Assembly (NCBI GenBank): GCA_937957915.1
Contig: CALGNZ010000028.1
Coordinates: 47,736-111,735 of the forward strand
Reading direction: 5' to 3'
DNA length: 64,000 nt
DNA from: an uncultured Granulosicoccaceae bacterium
GTDB lineage: Bacteria > Pseudomonadota > Gammaproteobacteria > Granulosicoccales > Granulosicoccaceae
Shown here: piece by piece, positions 36,265 through 45,176 of the stretch
Layout of the letters: every line of letters begins with the position of its first letter
How positions within the stretch are numbered: the stretch's first letter is position 1
Notes under the pieces: generated by a model
Told to the model about the DNA's origin: nothing
What the model saw: the letters and a program-made list of their open reading frames with translations, nothing else
The model's database searches: none
Program-made: the position numbers and the translations under genes

Positions 36265-37151
36265 CAGCGCTGTCTCAGCTTCGGGTTGAGCGCATCATTG
36301 AGCCCATCGCCCACCAGAGAAATAGCCAGTACTGTTACAAAGATCGCTACCCCCGGTATAGTAACGGTATAACTTGCATCCAGAATATAGGGACGGTTCG
36401 ATCCAATGATCTGCCCCCAGCTTGCAACGTTGGGATCACTGAGCCCGAGAAAGCTCAGTCCGGCTTCAAACAATATGGCAGAGCCGACCATCAACGCCGC
36501 CTGCACAATAATAGGGGGCAGTGCATTGGGCAGAATAACGCTAAAGATCAACTTGGCATTGGTCGCCCCACTGGAGCGTGACGCCGTTACATATTCCAGC
36601 TCTCTGATGCGTAGAAATTCAGCACGTGTGATTCTCGCGACTGCCGTCCAGCTAACGATGCCGATGGCAAAGGTAATCATGGGTAGTGACGCACCAAACA
36701 GGGCCACTAACACCATTGAAAACAGGAGGGTTGGCAAAACCTGAAAAAACTCGGTTATTCGCATTAACACCTCTTCAATCCAGCCGCGGTAAAAGCCCGC
36801 GAGTGCACCGACCGTAATACCGATAAATACGCTCATCAGTGCTGCTGCCAGTCCAATGGCAATCGATACCCGACCACCATGTAACAGGCCGGAGAGCATG
36901 TCCCGACCCAGATAATCAGTGCCAAGCAGGAAGCCCTCTGCACCCGGTGGCGAAAATGGCGCCCATACCATTTCAAAGGGATCGGTCGGATAGAAAAACG
37001 GGCCAACGATTGCTGCGATGACAATGGTAACTAAAACGACCAGTGCCACCACTGCCGAATGGTTGCGAAAAAACATTTCTGCAGTTTCAACGAACGGGTG
37101 GCGCGATCGTAGAACTGGTTCGTCTGTGCTGATGTGGGTCGAATCATTCAT
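36264..37151 (-). CDS. Peptide-type ABC transporter permease (DppC/OppC-like)
   Basis: 295 residues, about six membrane helices with an N-terminal OppC-like extension. FLLGTDYLGRDMLSGLLHGGRVSI and the EAA loop EYVTASRSSGATNAKLIFSVILPNALPPIIV are classic DppC features. It pairs with the next permease to form the channel. Confidence 0.95.
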   Translation of the reverse strand: MNDSTHISTDEPVLRSRHPFVETAEMFFRNHSAVVALVVLVTIVIAAIVGPFFYPTDPFEMVWAPFSPPGAEGFLLGTDYLGRDMLSGLLHGGRVSIAIGLAAALMSVFIGITVGALAGFYRGWIEEVLMRITEFFQVLPTLLFSMVLVALFGASLPMITFAIGIVSWTAVARITRAEFLRIRELEYVTASRSSGATNAKLIFSVILPNALPPIIVQAALMVGSAILFEAGLSFLGLSDPNVASWGQIIGSNRPYILDASYTVTIPGVAIFVTVLAISLVGDGLNDALNPKLRQR

Positions 37152-37177
37152 GTCAGGTGCTGGTATCGGTAATGGCG

Positions 37178-38155
37178 TCAGGCACGATTGCGAATTCTCG
37201 GGTCAATCAATCGCAGCACCAGGTCAGTTAGCAGATTGCCAACGATCACAACCATTGCCGAGAAAAACAGAATGCCGATGATAGTCGGTGTATCTCGGGC
37301 AATAATTGATTGCAGTGCCAGTGTCCCGAGCCCGGGCCAGCTGAAAACTGTTTCAACAAGTACTGCACCCGAGACCACCGCAGAAAACTGAAGACCGGCG
37401 AGAGTGACAACCGGTCCGAGTGAATTCTTTAGTGCATGTTTAAAAACAATTTGTGATTCGGACAGGCCCTTGGCACGGGCGGTTCGAATGTAGTCTGAGC
37501 CCAGCACTTCCATCATACTGGCGCGGCATAGTCTGCTGTAGAGCGCCAGAAAAATACTGGACAGGGTAATAACCGGCAGCACCATATGCCTTGCAATATC
37601 GAGTACATGACTCCACCAGCCGCCTTCGATGGTCACGTCTACCATGCCTGCAACCGGGAAAATAGGTATCCACAGGGAAAACATGATCAGCAACATGATG
37701 CCAGTCCAGAACACCGGCGCCGAGTAGCCGAATAGTGCGATAAGTGTGACGATGTGGCTCAGCCATCCATTGGGTTTACGCGCAGCGAGGACACCCAGCA
37801 GCGTGCCCACAAACAGCGCCACTAATTGTGCTGTGATAACCAGCAGCAGTGTGGCCGGCAGCCTTTCTGCAATGAGTGAGGTAACAGGTTGTGTGTGAAA
37901 GTAAGAGTAACCAAGGTCACCTTGCATAACATTCGACACGTACCTGAAAAGCTGTTGCCATAGCGGTAGATCGAGTCCGTAATCAGCACGGATTTCTGCC
38001 ATTTGTTCAGCGGTAGCACCACCCATATCACCGGCAATTGTGTCGGCGATATCACCGGGTGCAAGATTAATCAGAATAAAGTTCAGTACCACTACTGCCA
38101 GCAGCAACATGGCCGCGTAGCTCACGCGTTTGACAATTAGTGTGAGTATTTCCAT
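37178..38155 (-). CDS. Peptide-type ABC transporter permease (DppB/OppB-like)
   Basis: 325 residues from ATG 38155 (MEILTLIVKRVSYAAML); the track adds 15 residues upstream. Six helices; FILINLAPGDIADTIAGDMGG, and the EAA loop DYIRTARAKGLSESQIVFKHALKNSLGPVVT match DppB. It is the first of the four membrane and ATPase genes after the binding-protein gene, separated from it by a hairpin-containing 232-base gap. Confidence 0.95.
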   Translation of the reverse strand: MEILTLIVKRVSYAAMLLLAVVVLNFILINLAPGDIADTIAGDMGGATAEQMAEIRADYGLDLPLWQQLFRYVSNVMQGDLGYSYFHTQPVTSLIAERLPATLLLVITAQLVALFVGTLLGVLAARKPNGWLSHIVTLIALFGYSAPVFWTGIMLLIMFSLWIPIFPVAGMVDVTIEGGWWSHVLDIARHMVLPVITLSSIFLALYSRLCRASMMEVLGSDYIRTARAKGLSESQIVFKHALKNSLGPVVTLAGLQFSAVVSGAVLVETVFSWPGLGTLALQSIIARDTPTIIGILFFSAMVVIVGNLLTDLVLRLIDPRIRNRA

Positions 38156-38346
38156 TGGGCGTGATCTATCTATACAAGCGCGAGGATATCGCGCTGACAA
38201 TGGTTTTAACTTCGGCTCGAGCCAGGTGCGGAGGGTTTCGCAGAGTTACACGAGCGCAACGGATGCTAAGTGATGTGTACAAGGGATAAAAGTGCCCGGT
38301 TTGAGAAAACAAGCTTCAGGTAAAAACACGATCTGCATGAGCGGTC

Positions 38347-38372
38347 AGACGGGGTGCAGGCGCACCCCGTCT
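38347..38372 (-). promoter_or_regulatory. Stable hairpin between solute-binding protein and permease genes
   Basis: AGACGGGGTGC and GCACCCCGTCT form a perfect 11-bp stem with an AGGC loop, 15 bases after the binding-protein stop. No T-run follows directly. Such intergenic stem-loops in binding-protein operons usually stabilise the upstream mRNA so that the binding protein is made in excess; partial termination is also possible. Confidence 0.6.
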
Positions 38373-38387
38373 TCGTGCTTGTGGGTT

Positions 38388-39968
38388 TTACTTTAAATAA
38401 ACCAGATCAAGCGGTGAGCTGGTAGCCCAGATGCCAGCAGGGACATTTCCTACTTTGTCGCTATGGAAGGTGTGATACGGCAGTGCGTATGCCCAGTAAA
38501 CAGGCAGTTCATCGGCAAGTATTTTCTGGAACTTCGAGTAGAGTTCTTTACGCTTTTCCAGGTCGGTTTCCTTGCCTGCCGCCTCCATCAGTGCATCGAC
38601 TTCTTCATTGGCGTAGCTCTGAGTGTTAGACCAGATAACACCTTCTTTGATGTTTGTTGACTGATAAGTGCGGTGTACACCGATAACCGGGTCTCCCCAG
38701 TTAAATACGACGTCCCACGTCATGTCGAAATCGTGCGAGCTGATACGCTTGGCCCAGGTCGGGAAGTCAGGCGCTGCTCTGACAGTAATATCTATACCAA
38801 TTTTTTTAAGCTGTGGCTTAACGTACTCGGCAACTGCTTTAACATCTGGCCAGCCATAGTCGACAAACAGTTTGAATCGCATGCCATCGGCACCTTTTTC
38901 GTAGCCTGCGTCTTCGAGTATCTGATTGGCTTTTTTCAGGTCCACATCATAGGCTTCAACATCTTTTTCGTAGAACGGACTACCCGGGTGAATACCGGTG
39001 AGTGCAGGCTCTGCGGTGCCGAGCATGATCGCCTTGGTGATAAAATTCCGGTCTACCGCGTAGGCGATGGCTTTGCGTACGTTAATGTCACTGGTGGGTT
39101 CGCGCGCGGTATTAAAAGCGAGCCATGCAATTGGTCCAATCGCGGCATAGCCGTCTGCGGTTGCACTAACGCCTTCTGCCTTTTTGATGCGGTTGATGTT
39201 TTGCGCGCTCTGTTCAAACGCCGCCAGATGCACTTCACCGTTTTCGATGGCAATAGCGCGAGCTGAAGGGTCTTTGATGATGCGCATAACAATCTTGTCG
39301 AGGTACGGGCGTCCTTCCATGAAGAAGTTTTCGTTACGCTCAAGAATGATGTGTTGATCGCGTTTGAATTCGACCAGTTTGAACGGCCCGGAGCCGACCA
39401 CGTTTTCCGAGTTTTGCGGGTGTTTCTTTGGATCCTGTCCGTCGCCATAAACGTGCTCGGGAATAATTGGCAGCAACTGTGACGACATTGCCAGCAACAG
39501 AGCTGGATGTGGCTCGGACAGTTTCAGGATTGCCGTGTTGTCGTCTGGTGTTTCAACGCTTTGTACCGGCGCGAACATGGTTTTAAACGGGTGGTTTTCC
39601 TGAACAGTCTTTACCGAGAACGCCACATCTTTGGAGGTTATCGGCTTGCCGTCGTGGAAAGTTGCACCTTCAACCAGGTTTAAAGTCACCGTCAGACCAT
39701 CGTCTGAAACATCCCAGGACTTCGCGAGGTAAGGCTGAGGCTCCCAGTTTTCGTCATAGCGAAGCGGAGCGGCAAACAGCTGTGCTCCGGGGGCGCCAGT
39801 CGCCGTGCCGGACTGGACCGCCGGATTCAGGTGACGCGGGGTTTGCGGCGCCGACATTACGAGGGTGCCTCCTCGTTTTGGTTCTTCCGCAGTAGCCAGC
39901 CCTGCAGTTATCCCGGTCGCCAGCAAGCAGGTGGCGGCGAGGGTAAGTGGCTTTGAAAGTTTGCCCAT
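38388..39968 (-). CDS. ABC transporter solute-binding protein, family 5 (peptide-type)
   Basis: 526 residues with a signal peptide (LTLAATCLLATGITAGLATAEE). EPKRGGTLVMSAPQTPRHLNPAV, AKSWDVSDDGLTVTLNL, FHDGKPITSKDVAFS and NVVGSGPFKLVEFKRDQHIILERN are family 5 hallmarks. Periplasmic; its ligand may be a peptide, but relatives also bind nickel, opines or sugars, and the sequence alone does not tell. The gene comes first in the operon on this strand, followed by dppBCDF-like genes. Confidence 0.95.
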   Translation of the reverse strand: MGKLSKPLTLAATCLLATGITAGLATAEEPKRGGTLVMSAPQTPRHLNPAVQSGTATGAPGAQLFAAPLRYDENWEPQPYLAKSWDVSDDGLTVTLNLVEGATFHDGKPITSKDVAFSVKTVQENHPFKTMFAPVQSVETPDDNTAILKLSEPHPALLLAMSSQLLPIIPEHVYGDGQDPKKHPQNSENVVGSGPFKLVEFKRDQHIILERNENFFMEGRPYLDKIVMRIIKDPSARAIAIENGEVHLAAFEQSAQNINRIKKAEGVSATADGYAAIGPIAWLAFNTAREPTSDINVRKAIAYAVDRNFITKAIMLGTAEPALTGIHPGSPFYEKDVEAYDVDLKKANQILEDAGYEKGADGMRFKLFVDYGWPDVKAVAEYVKPQLKKIGIDITVRAAPDFPTWAKRISSHDFDMTWDVVFNWGDPVIGVHRTYQSTNIKEGVIWSNTQSYANEEVDALMEAAGKETDLEKRKELYSKFQKILADELPVYWAYALPYHTFHSDKVGNVPAGIWATSSPLDLVYLK

Positions 39969-40133
39969 AGATCCTCTCAGTCGTTGAGTAATTCAGGCGG
40001 TAATTCACCCGGTCGGTATTAGTATCACTTCAATGGGGGATTGTCGAATGCCGGCCGAACTCTGGTCGATGCTATGTCGGCATCAGACCTTTGCTTTGTT
40101 CAGCACGCGACAGCGGCCGAACTTTCCGGGGTG

Positions 40134-41417
40134 TCAGCGTTCAGAGAGATGGGCCCAGCCACGGTAGGCGCAGATATGGTCGGCGATATTGTGCACTCTG
40201 ATGATGTCGACGCCCTGTTGACACAGTTGCATGGCTGCACCGACGGTGACCATATCTCGCTCGTGTACATCGCTGCCGGCAAACGATTTCATAAATGATT
40301 TTCGTGAGTGGCCAACAAGCAGCCTGAATCCGCTTTCATGAAATGCATCGGCCCGCTGCAAAATTTTAAGTGACTGCAGCGGGTTCTTGCCAAAACCAAT
40401 ACCGGGATCAAAAATAACCCGACTGAGATCAATACCGGTCTTTGACCAGAGTTCAGATTTTTCGTGCAGCCACTGTTGCAATTGCTCGATCGGGTCTTTG
40501 CCAGTATCCATAACTACAGAAGAATCAGCGGGCACGCTGAGGCTGTGCATGGCAATCCAGTCGCAATCGCTTTGTGCAGCAAGCGATATCATGGCCGGGT
40601 CGGACAATCCACTAACGTCATTAATGAAGTCAACGCCGGCACAAAGCGCTTTTTCTGCCACAGACGGGTTGCGCGTGTCGATGCTGATTTTAGGGCGCAG
40701 ATCGTCAGACTGATAACGTGAGTGCAGCGCGTCGAGTAACGGTTGCAGTCGCTCCCATTCTGCATCAGCGCCTATGGTGTCAGCGCCGGGCCGGGTAGAC
40801 TCTGCACCGAGATCCAGAATACTGCATCCGGCGTTTGTCATCGCCTCGATGCTGGCTAGCGCATCATCCAGGTGCTGATGTTTACCGCCATCCGAAAATG
40901 AGTCTGGCGTAACGTTGATAATACCCATCCACAGTGGTATGTGGTGTGTTAGCTGACGTGACCACTGCAACAGTGTGTGATCACCCCGACCTGGAATGGT
41001 CATACCGGGGACCAGTGCAATCATCGGTGTTAAAACAAAGTGCCTGAGATGCATATCCCGATGAGGAATGGTCAGCGTGTCCGTCTGGATGATCTCATTA
41101 CCCCACAGCAAAATGTCTATATCCACAGGCCTTGGCGACCAGCGTCGGGAACTGTCACGGCCCATATTGTTTTGAATAGTGTGTATTGATGTCAGCAGCG
41201 CTTCCGGCGTGCAGGCCACATCGCACTCCAGTGCCAGATTAAGAAAGGGTTGGTTCCACTCCCAGGGAGCATCGTCTGGCAAAAGCGCAGGCGTCTCGAT
41301 GACAGGCGATACCCGCAGTACATCGACACTGCAGTTTCCCAGCGCCTCAATGGCATTGCGCAGGTTTTCTTTTCTGTCGCCGAGGTTTGAGCCCAGGCCA
41401 AGATAAACACGGATCAT
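40134..41417 (-). CDS. Bifunctional HPPK-DHPS folate enzyme (FolK-FolP fusion)
   Basis: 427 residues. The N-terminal 160 residues are 6-hydroxymethyl-7,8-dihydropterin pyrophosphokinase (VYLGLGSNLGDR, RWSPRPVDIDILLWG, IPHRDMHLRHFVL). The rest is dihydropteroate synthase (GIINVTPDSFSDGGK, LDLGAESTRPGA, DFINDVSG, FDPGIGFGKN, GHSRKSF). Both catalytic sites look intact, so one protein does two successive steps of folate synthesis. Most Gammaproteobacteria carry separate genes, with folP next to ftsH/glmM and folK with pcnB; neither context is seen here. Similar fusions exist in Francisella, fungi and plants. Confidence 0.93.
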   Translation of the reverse strand: MIRVYLGLGSNLGDRKENLRNAIEALGNCSVDVLRVSPVIETPALLPDDAPWEWNQPFLNLALECDVACTPEALLTSIHTIQNNMGRDSSRRWSPRPVDIDILLWGNEIIQTDTLTIPHRDMHLRHFVLTPMIALVPGMTIPGRGDHTLLQWSRQLTHHIPLWMGIINVTPDSFSDGGKHQHLDDALASIEAMTNAGCSILDLGAESTRPGADTIGADAEWERLQPLLDALHSRYQSDDLRPKISIDTRNPSVAEKALCAGVDFINDVSGLSDPAMISLAAQSDCDWIAMHSLSVPADSSVVMDTGKDPIEQLQQWLHEKSELWSKTGIDLSRVIFDPGIGFGKNPLQSLKILQRADAFHESGFRLLVGHSRKSFMKSFAGSDVHERDMVTVGAAMQLCQQGVDIIRVHNIADHICAYRGWAHLSER

Positions 41418-41800
41418 GGGTTTTTTAAGTCAATGAGATTGATGTCTGCAGTTTACCTTGATAGTGCAGTGTGCCGGGGGTTAGGGTTTGCCTGTTCGAC
41501 GCGTTGGATGCCTGCTACATGTCGGGTGTGGTTTTTCGGGTGTTTTGCCAGTGTGACATCCCTGCCGGGAGCCTTCATTGTTGAATGCAGGAAGACAAAA
41601 AACGAAGCAAAAAGTCATCCTCCGAACGGACGTAGGCTGTCGACGAGCGACGCGAACCGAACCGAACAAACCCTGAGGGTGCCTGCGGATATGTTGAGAT
41701 TGAATGCTCCAGCGTCAGCGTAATTTGCCCACCAAAGCAATAGCGCCCTCAGCGCCATTAATGGCTGGCCTCGTTGCACAGACGTCTCCTGCGCTGACAC
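41418..41800. other. Intergenic region between folKP and the YciI-like gene
   Basis: About 380 bases between divergent genes. I see no supportable coding region; the 96-residue ORF at 41433 is Arg/Cys-rich and without family likeness. Confidence 0.5.
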
Positions 41801-41836
41801 CAGTCCGGTGTTAGTATTTCGCGTAACACCGGACTG
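41801..41836 (+). promoter_or_regulatory. Perfect 13-bp inverted repeat in the leader of the YciI-like gene
   Basis: CAGTCCGGTGTTA and TAACACCGGACTG, with a ten-base spacer, end 19 bases before the ATG at 41856. As RNA it is a strong hairpin next to the ribosome site; as DNA it could be an operator of a dimeric regulator. Confidence 0.6.
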
Positions 41837-41855
41837 ATAACCCGAGAGATATTCC

Positions 41856-42143
41856 ATGGAATATATTCTCTTTATTCACAACAATTCTCGTACTCGCGCC
41901 AGCGCCGAGGAGTGGGACTGTTTTTTCACTAAGGCTCGCGCCAGTGGCATGTTTGCCGGAGGCAGTGAAATAGCTAACAGGCAATTGCTTGGAATGCAAC
42001 CGGGCCTGTGCATAACCGATTCGATCGGCGGATTTATGCGGTTTGAGGCTGACGATAAAAGCGCCTTGCTGCAACTCCTCGAATCACATCCGGTGCTGGT
42101 ACATGGCGGCACAATCGAACTGTGCGAGATGCCGAGGACCTAA
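41856..42143 (+). CDS. YciI-like small protein
   Basis: 95 residues, ATG with CGAGAG upstream. MEYILFIHNN start, then EEWDCFFTKARASGMFAGGSEI and a C-terminal GGTIELCEM strand, fitting the YCII/DGPF ferredoxin-like fold (start EYILL, mid GxxxGGSEL, end GGxxEVRPM). Function of such proteins is mostly unknown; some accompany ECF sigma factors, but none is adjacent. The leader contains a 13-bp palindrome. The stop codon is part of a 12-base direct repeat. Confidence 0.8.
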   Translation: MEYILFIHNNSRTRASAEEWDCFFTKARASGMFAGGSEIANRQLLGMQPGLCITDSIGGFMRFEADDKSALLQLLESHPVLVHGGTIELCEMPRT

Positions 42144-42307
42144 CGCTGCGGGTATTGCACGACTTAACGCTGCGGGATTTGAATGTGCCACTGCTATGAT
42201 TTGCAGGCTGGTAACCTGCCGTTCCTGATGTGCGTCGGTGAACTCAGTTGGGATCGGTTACCATCTACTCAGGATAAAACCGTGAGCATACCCTGTTGAC
42301 CGACAAA

Positions 42308-43315
42308 ATGAACAAGCAATGGCTTTTGGCTGAGCGACCAAGTGGTCTCTTCACAAAAGAGAACTTCGAGTTGAAGCAGGTCATCATGCCACAACTCGAA
42401 GATGAGCAGTTTCTGGTCAAAGTCATCTATCTGTCAATTGATCCAACCCAGCGCATGTGGGCGCAAATGGACACCTATCTGCCGGCTGTTGCAAAAGGGG
42501 AGGTTATGCGCAGTCTCGGTATGGGGGTGGTTGTTCGCAGCCGCAATCCGGCGTTCAAGGAGGGTGATGTGGTGCAGGGAATGACCGGCTGGCAAACCCA
42601 CACGGTTACTGACGGGCGCGGATTTTCGCTGGTGCCGTGGAAAAGCGGGTTGCCACTCGACTCCTACATGGGCCCGCTGGGGATGACAGGCATCACCGCC
42701 TACTTTGGCCTGATGGATATCGGTAAACCTGAAAAAGGCGAGACACTGCTGGTATCGGCCGCCGCTGGTGCTGTCGGTTCAATCGTTTGCCAGATTGGCA
42801 AGATCAAGGGCATGCGAGTAGTGGGTCTGGCCGGCACCGATGACAAATGCAAGTGGCTGGCAGACGAACTGGATGTCGATGAGGCAATAAACTATCGCGA
42901 TGCCAATGCCTATAAAAAATTGCAGGAAGCCTGTCCAAAAGGTGTCGATGTTTTTTTTGATAACGTCGGTGGCAAAATGCTTGATATGGCGCTGGGCCTG
43001 ATCAACGTTGGTGCCAGAATCCCCCTGTGTGGCTATATCTCCGAGTATGCATCCAGCAAGCCTGGACCTGGCGTTCATAACCTTGCCGCACTGATTTCAA
43101 AGCGCGCAAGAATCGAGGGATTTTTAGTGCTCGACTATGTTCATCAAAGCCGCGATGCGCTGGGTGAGCTCGGTAAGTGGGTGATGGATGGCCGAATTAA
43201 ATATCGGATGGATATTGCCGAGGGTTTTGATGAGCTGCCACTGATTGCCAATAAGTTGTTTACTGGTGAAAACACCGGCAAGCTGCTGCTCAAGGTGAGC
43301 GAGCCGCCAGAGTAA
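42308..43315 (+). CDS. NADP-dependent oxidoreductase, MDR superfamily (CurA-like)
   Basis: 335 residues from ATG 42308; the track's TTG at 42296 adds four. Zinc-free medium-chain reductase: KQWLLAERPSGLFTKENFEL, SIDPTQRMWAQMD, GPLGMTGITAYFGLMDIGKPEKGETLLVS, then Rossmann motif AAAGAVGSIVCQIGK and FDNVGGKMLD. These match the CurA/leukotriene B4 dehydrogenase-like group that reduces alpha,beta-unsaturated carbonyls. Substrate unknown; cytosolic. Confidence 0.94.
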   Translation: MNKQWLLAERPSGLFTKENFELKQVIMPQLEDEQFLVKVIYLSIDPTQRMWAQMDTYLPAVAKGEVMRSLGMGVVVRSRNPAFKEGDVVQGMTGWQTHTVTDGRGFSLVPWKSGLPLDSYMGPLGMTGITAYFGLMDIGKPEKGETLLVSAAAGAVGSIVCQIGKIKGMRVVGLAGTDDKCKWLADELDVDEAINYRDANAYKKLQEACPKGVDVFFDNVGGKMLDMALGLINVGARIPLCGYISEYASSKPGPGVHNLAALISKRARIEGFLVLDYVHQSRDALGELGKWVMDGRIKYRMDIAEGFDELPLIANKLFTGENTGKLLLKVSEPPE

Positions 43316-43368
43316 TTGCCGGTTCAATTTTTGAAAAACACCGTTAACAAAATCTGAGGGTACAGGCG

Positions 43369-45048
43369 ATGAATTCTCGCAGAGGCTCTGACTGGTGTGC
43401 AATGACACAAAGTTCACGCGGCACCAGGAGCGTTGTTAAATTCAGGGGCGTTGTTAAATACCGCATTGCAGGTAGTGTACTGGCGATATTGTTGTGCTGT
43501 TCATCCGCAATAGCGCAGGACGATGAGCCATTCAGGCTAACCCTGATGCACACCAATGACACGCATTCGCACCATGAGCCACAGGGGCGCACCGGCACTG
43601 GTGGTGCCGCACGTCAGGCAACTGTAATTAAAGCGATCCGAGACAGTGTTGATAACAGCCTGCTACTCGATGCCGGTGATAGATTTACCGGTACGCTCTT
43701 TCACAAATACTACGAAGGCGTAGATAACATCAAGATTATGAATGCACTTGGCTATGACGCCATGGCGCTTGGTAATCATGAATTTGACAACGGTCTTGAA
43801 GTACTTGAAAGATTTGTCTCCGGGGTGAATTTTCCGGTGTTATCTGCCAATGTTGATTTTGGTCGACTGGAAACGCTGGCTGCGAAAATCCCTGCTTCAA
43901 CAACGCTCGAGGTTGGTGGCGAAAAGATTGGAATAATCGGTCTGGTTACAGCAGAGACACCAGAGATCACTATAAATTTTACTGACAAGGATGCGATAAC
44001 CTGGTCAGACGACTACGCGGCCGCGGTCAATCGCGAGGTGGCCATACTTAAAAGCGACGGCATTAACAAAATCATTCTGGTGACCCACATCGGTCTTGGC
44101 ATGGATAAAGCCGTCGCCGCACGGGTAACCGATGTCGATGTGATCGTTGGTGGACACAGTCATACTGTTGTCAGCAGCATCTTTAAAGAAGGCGGGGACA
44201 CAAAATACCCGCTGTCGGTAGAAGGTGCTGATGGCAAGCCGATTTACATCGTCCAGGCTGGTGATCGCGATCGATTTGTCGGCAAGCTCGATTTGCGCTT
44301 TGACAAAGACGGCAATGTTATTCGCGCGCGAGGTGACCTTGTGCGACTAACACGGTATATAGAGCCCGACCCCGAAATACAGGCATTGGTTGGTGAGCTC
44401 GCGGAGCCGATCAACGAATTAAAAAATACTGCCGTCGCCGATAGCACAGGGACAGTAGTCACGAGTAACCAGCTAATGAGTAACAAAAGCTGTCGTGGAC
44501 AGGAGTGTCTGATTGGCAATTTGATAGCCGATGCAATTCGTGCCGAGACCGGTGCGGATATCGCTATGCAAAATGGCGGGGGAATTCGAGCCGACATTGA
44601 CGAAGGCGAGGTTACCGTTGGTGAAGTATTAACCGTACTGCCGTTCGGCAACACCATAGCTACTCTCACGCTGTCTGGTGCTGATGTACTGGCATCACTT
44701 GAAACCGGCCTGTCTCGTGTCGGTGGCCCAAGTGGTACCGGCCGCTTTCCGCAAGTGTCTGGTATACGCTTTGAGTACGATCCCGCCAAAGAGCCGGGTA
44801 GCAGGGTAGTGAGTGCATCCGTTGTCAATAGTGAGGGTGTTGCCGAGCCGCTTGATATCGGCAAGCAGTACACACTGGCTACCAACAATTTTATGCGCAC
44901 CGGTGGTGATGGCTATCATCTGTTTAACGACAACGCCATTGATCCCTACGACTATGGGCGGCCGCTTGAGGAAGCGTTAATTGATTATATGATTGCGAAC
45001 AATCCGGTGTCCGTTACGCTCGATGGTCGCATTAAGGTTGTGCAGTAA
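43369..45048 (+). CDS. Periplasmic 5'-nucleotidase/metallophosphatase, UshA family
   Basis: 559 residues. A long n-region precedes a signal helix (IAGSVLAILLCCSSAIAQ); the real start may be Met12 (43402). Metal motifs LMHTNDTHSH, LLDAGDRFTG, GNHEFDNG, VTHIG and GGHSH build the two-metal site, and the C-terminal nucleotidase domain has GNLIADAIR, MQNGGGIRADI and TNNFMRTGGDGYHLF for substrate. It should hydrolyse extracellular nucleotides or similar phosphoesters for phosphate and nucleoside scavenging. Convergent with the selenoprotein gene. Confidence 0.94.
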   Translation: MNSRRGSDWCAMTQSSRGTRSVVKFRGVVKYRIAGSVLAILLCCSSAIAQDDEPFRLTLMHTNDTHSHHEPQGRTGTGGAARQATVIKAIRDSVDNSLLLDAGDRFTGTLFHKYYEGVDNIKIMNALGYDAMALGNHEFDNGLEVLERFVSGVNFPVLSANVDFGRLETLAAKIPASTTLEVGGEKIGIIGLVTAETPEITINFTDKDAITWSDDYAAAVNREVAILKSDGINKIILVTHIGLGMDKAVAARVTDVDVIVGGHSHTVVSSIFKEGGDTKYPLSVEGADGKPIYIVQAGDRDRFVGKLDLRFDKDGNVIRARGDLVRLTRYIEPDPEIQALVGELAEPINELKNTAVADSTGTVVTSNQLMSNKSCRGQECLIGNLIADAIRAETGADIAMQNGGGIRADIDEGEVTVGEVLTVLPFGNTIATLTLSGADVLASLETGLSRVGGPSGTGRFPQVSGIRFEYDPAKEPGSRVVSASVVNSEGVAEPLDIGKQYTLATNNFMRTGGDGYHLFNDNAIDPYDYGRPLEEALIDYMIANNPVSVTLDGRIKVVQ

Positions 45049-45104
45049 CAGGATGGTTGTCAGCTGCCCTGCGTGTAGGCCTGATGCTAACAATTATTCA
45101 CTGG

Positions 45105-45141
45105 GAGCATTCACCGGAGATTTCACACGAGCATTCACCGG
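45105..45141. repeat. 13-base direct repeat GAGCATTCACCGG
   Basis: Two exact copies at 45105-45117 and 45129-45141 (24-base spacing); the second runs into the terminator hairpin. Confidence 0.5.
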
Positions 45142-45158
45142 GAGGCGCTCCTCCCGGT
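45137..45158. terminator. Hairpin between UshA-type gene and selenoprotein gene
   Basis: ACCGGGAGG, loop CGCT, CCTCCCGGT is a perfect 9-bp GC-rich stem between convergent genes. A short TCTATT follows on the plus strand. Likely a shared transcription end. Confidence 0.55.
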
Positions 45159-45176
45159 CTATTGCCATTATCAAAA

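Noticed and set aside
44244-44900. 218-residue minus-strand ORF opposite the UshA-type gene
   Set aside because: Ser/Pro-rich antisense shadow.
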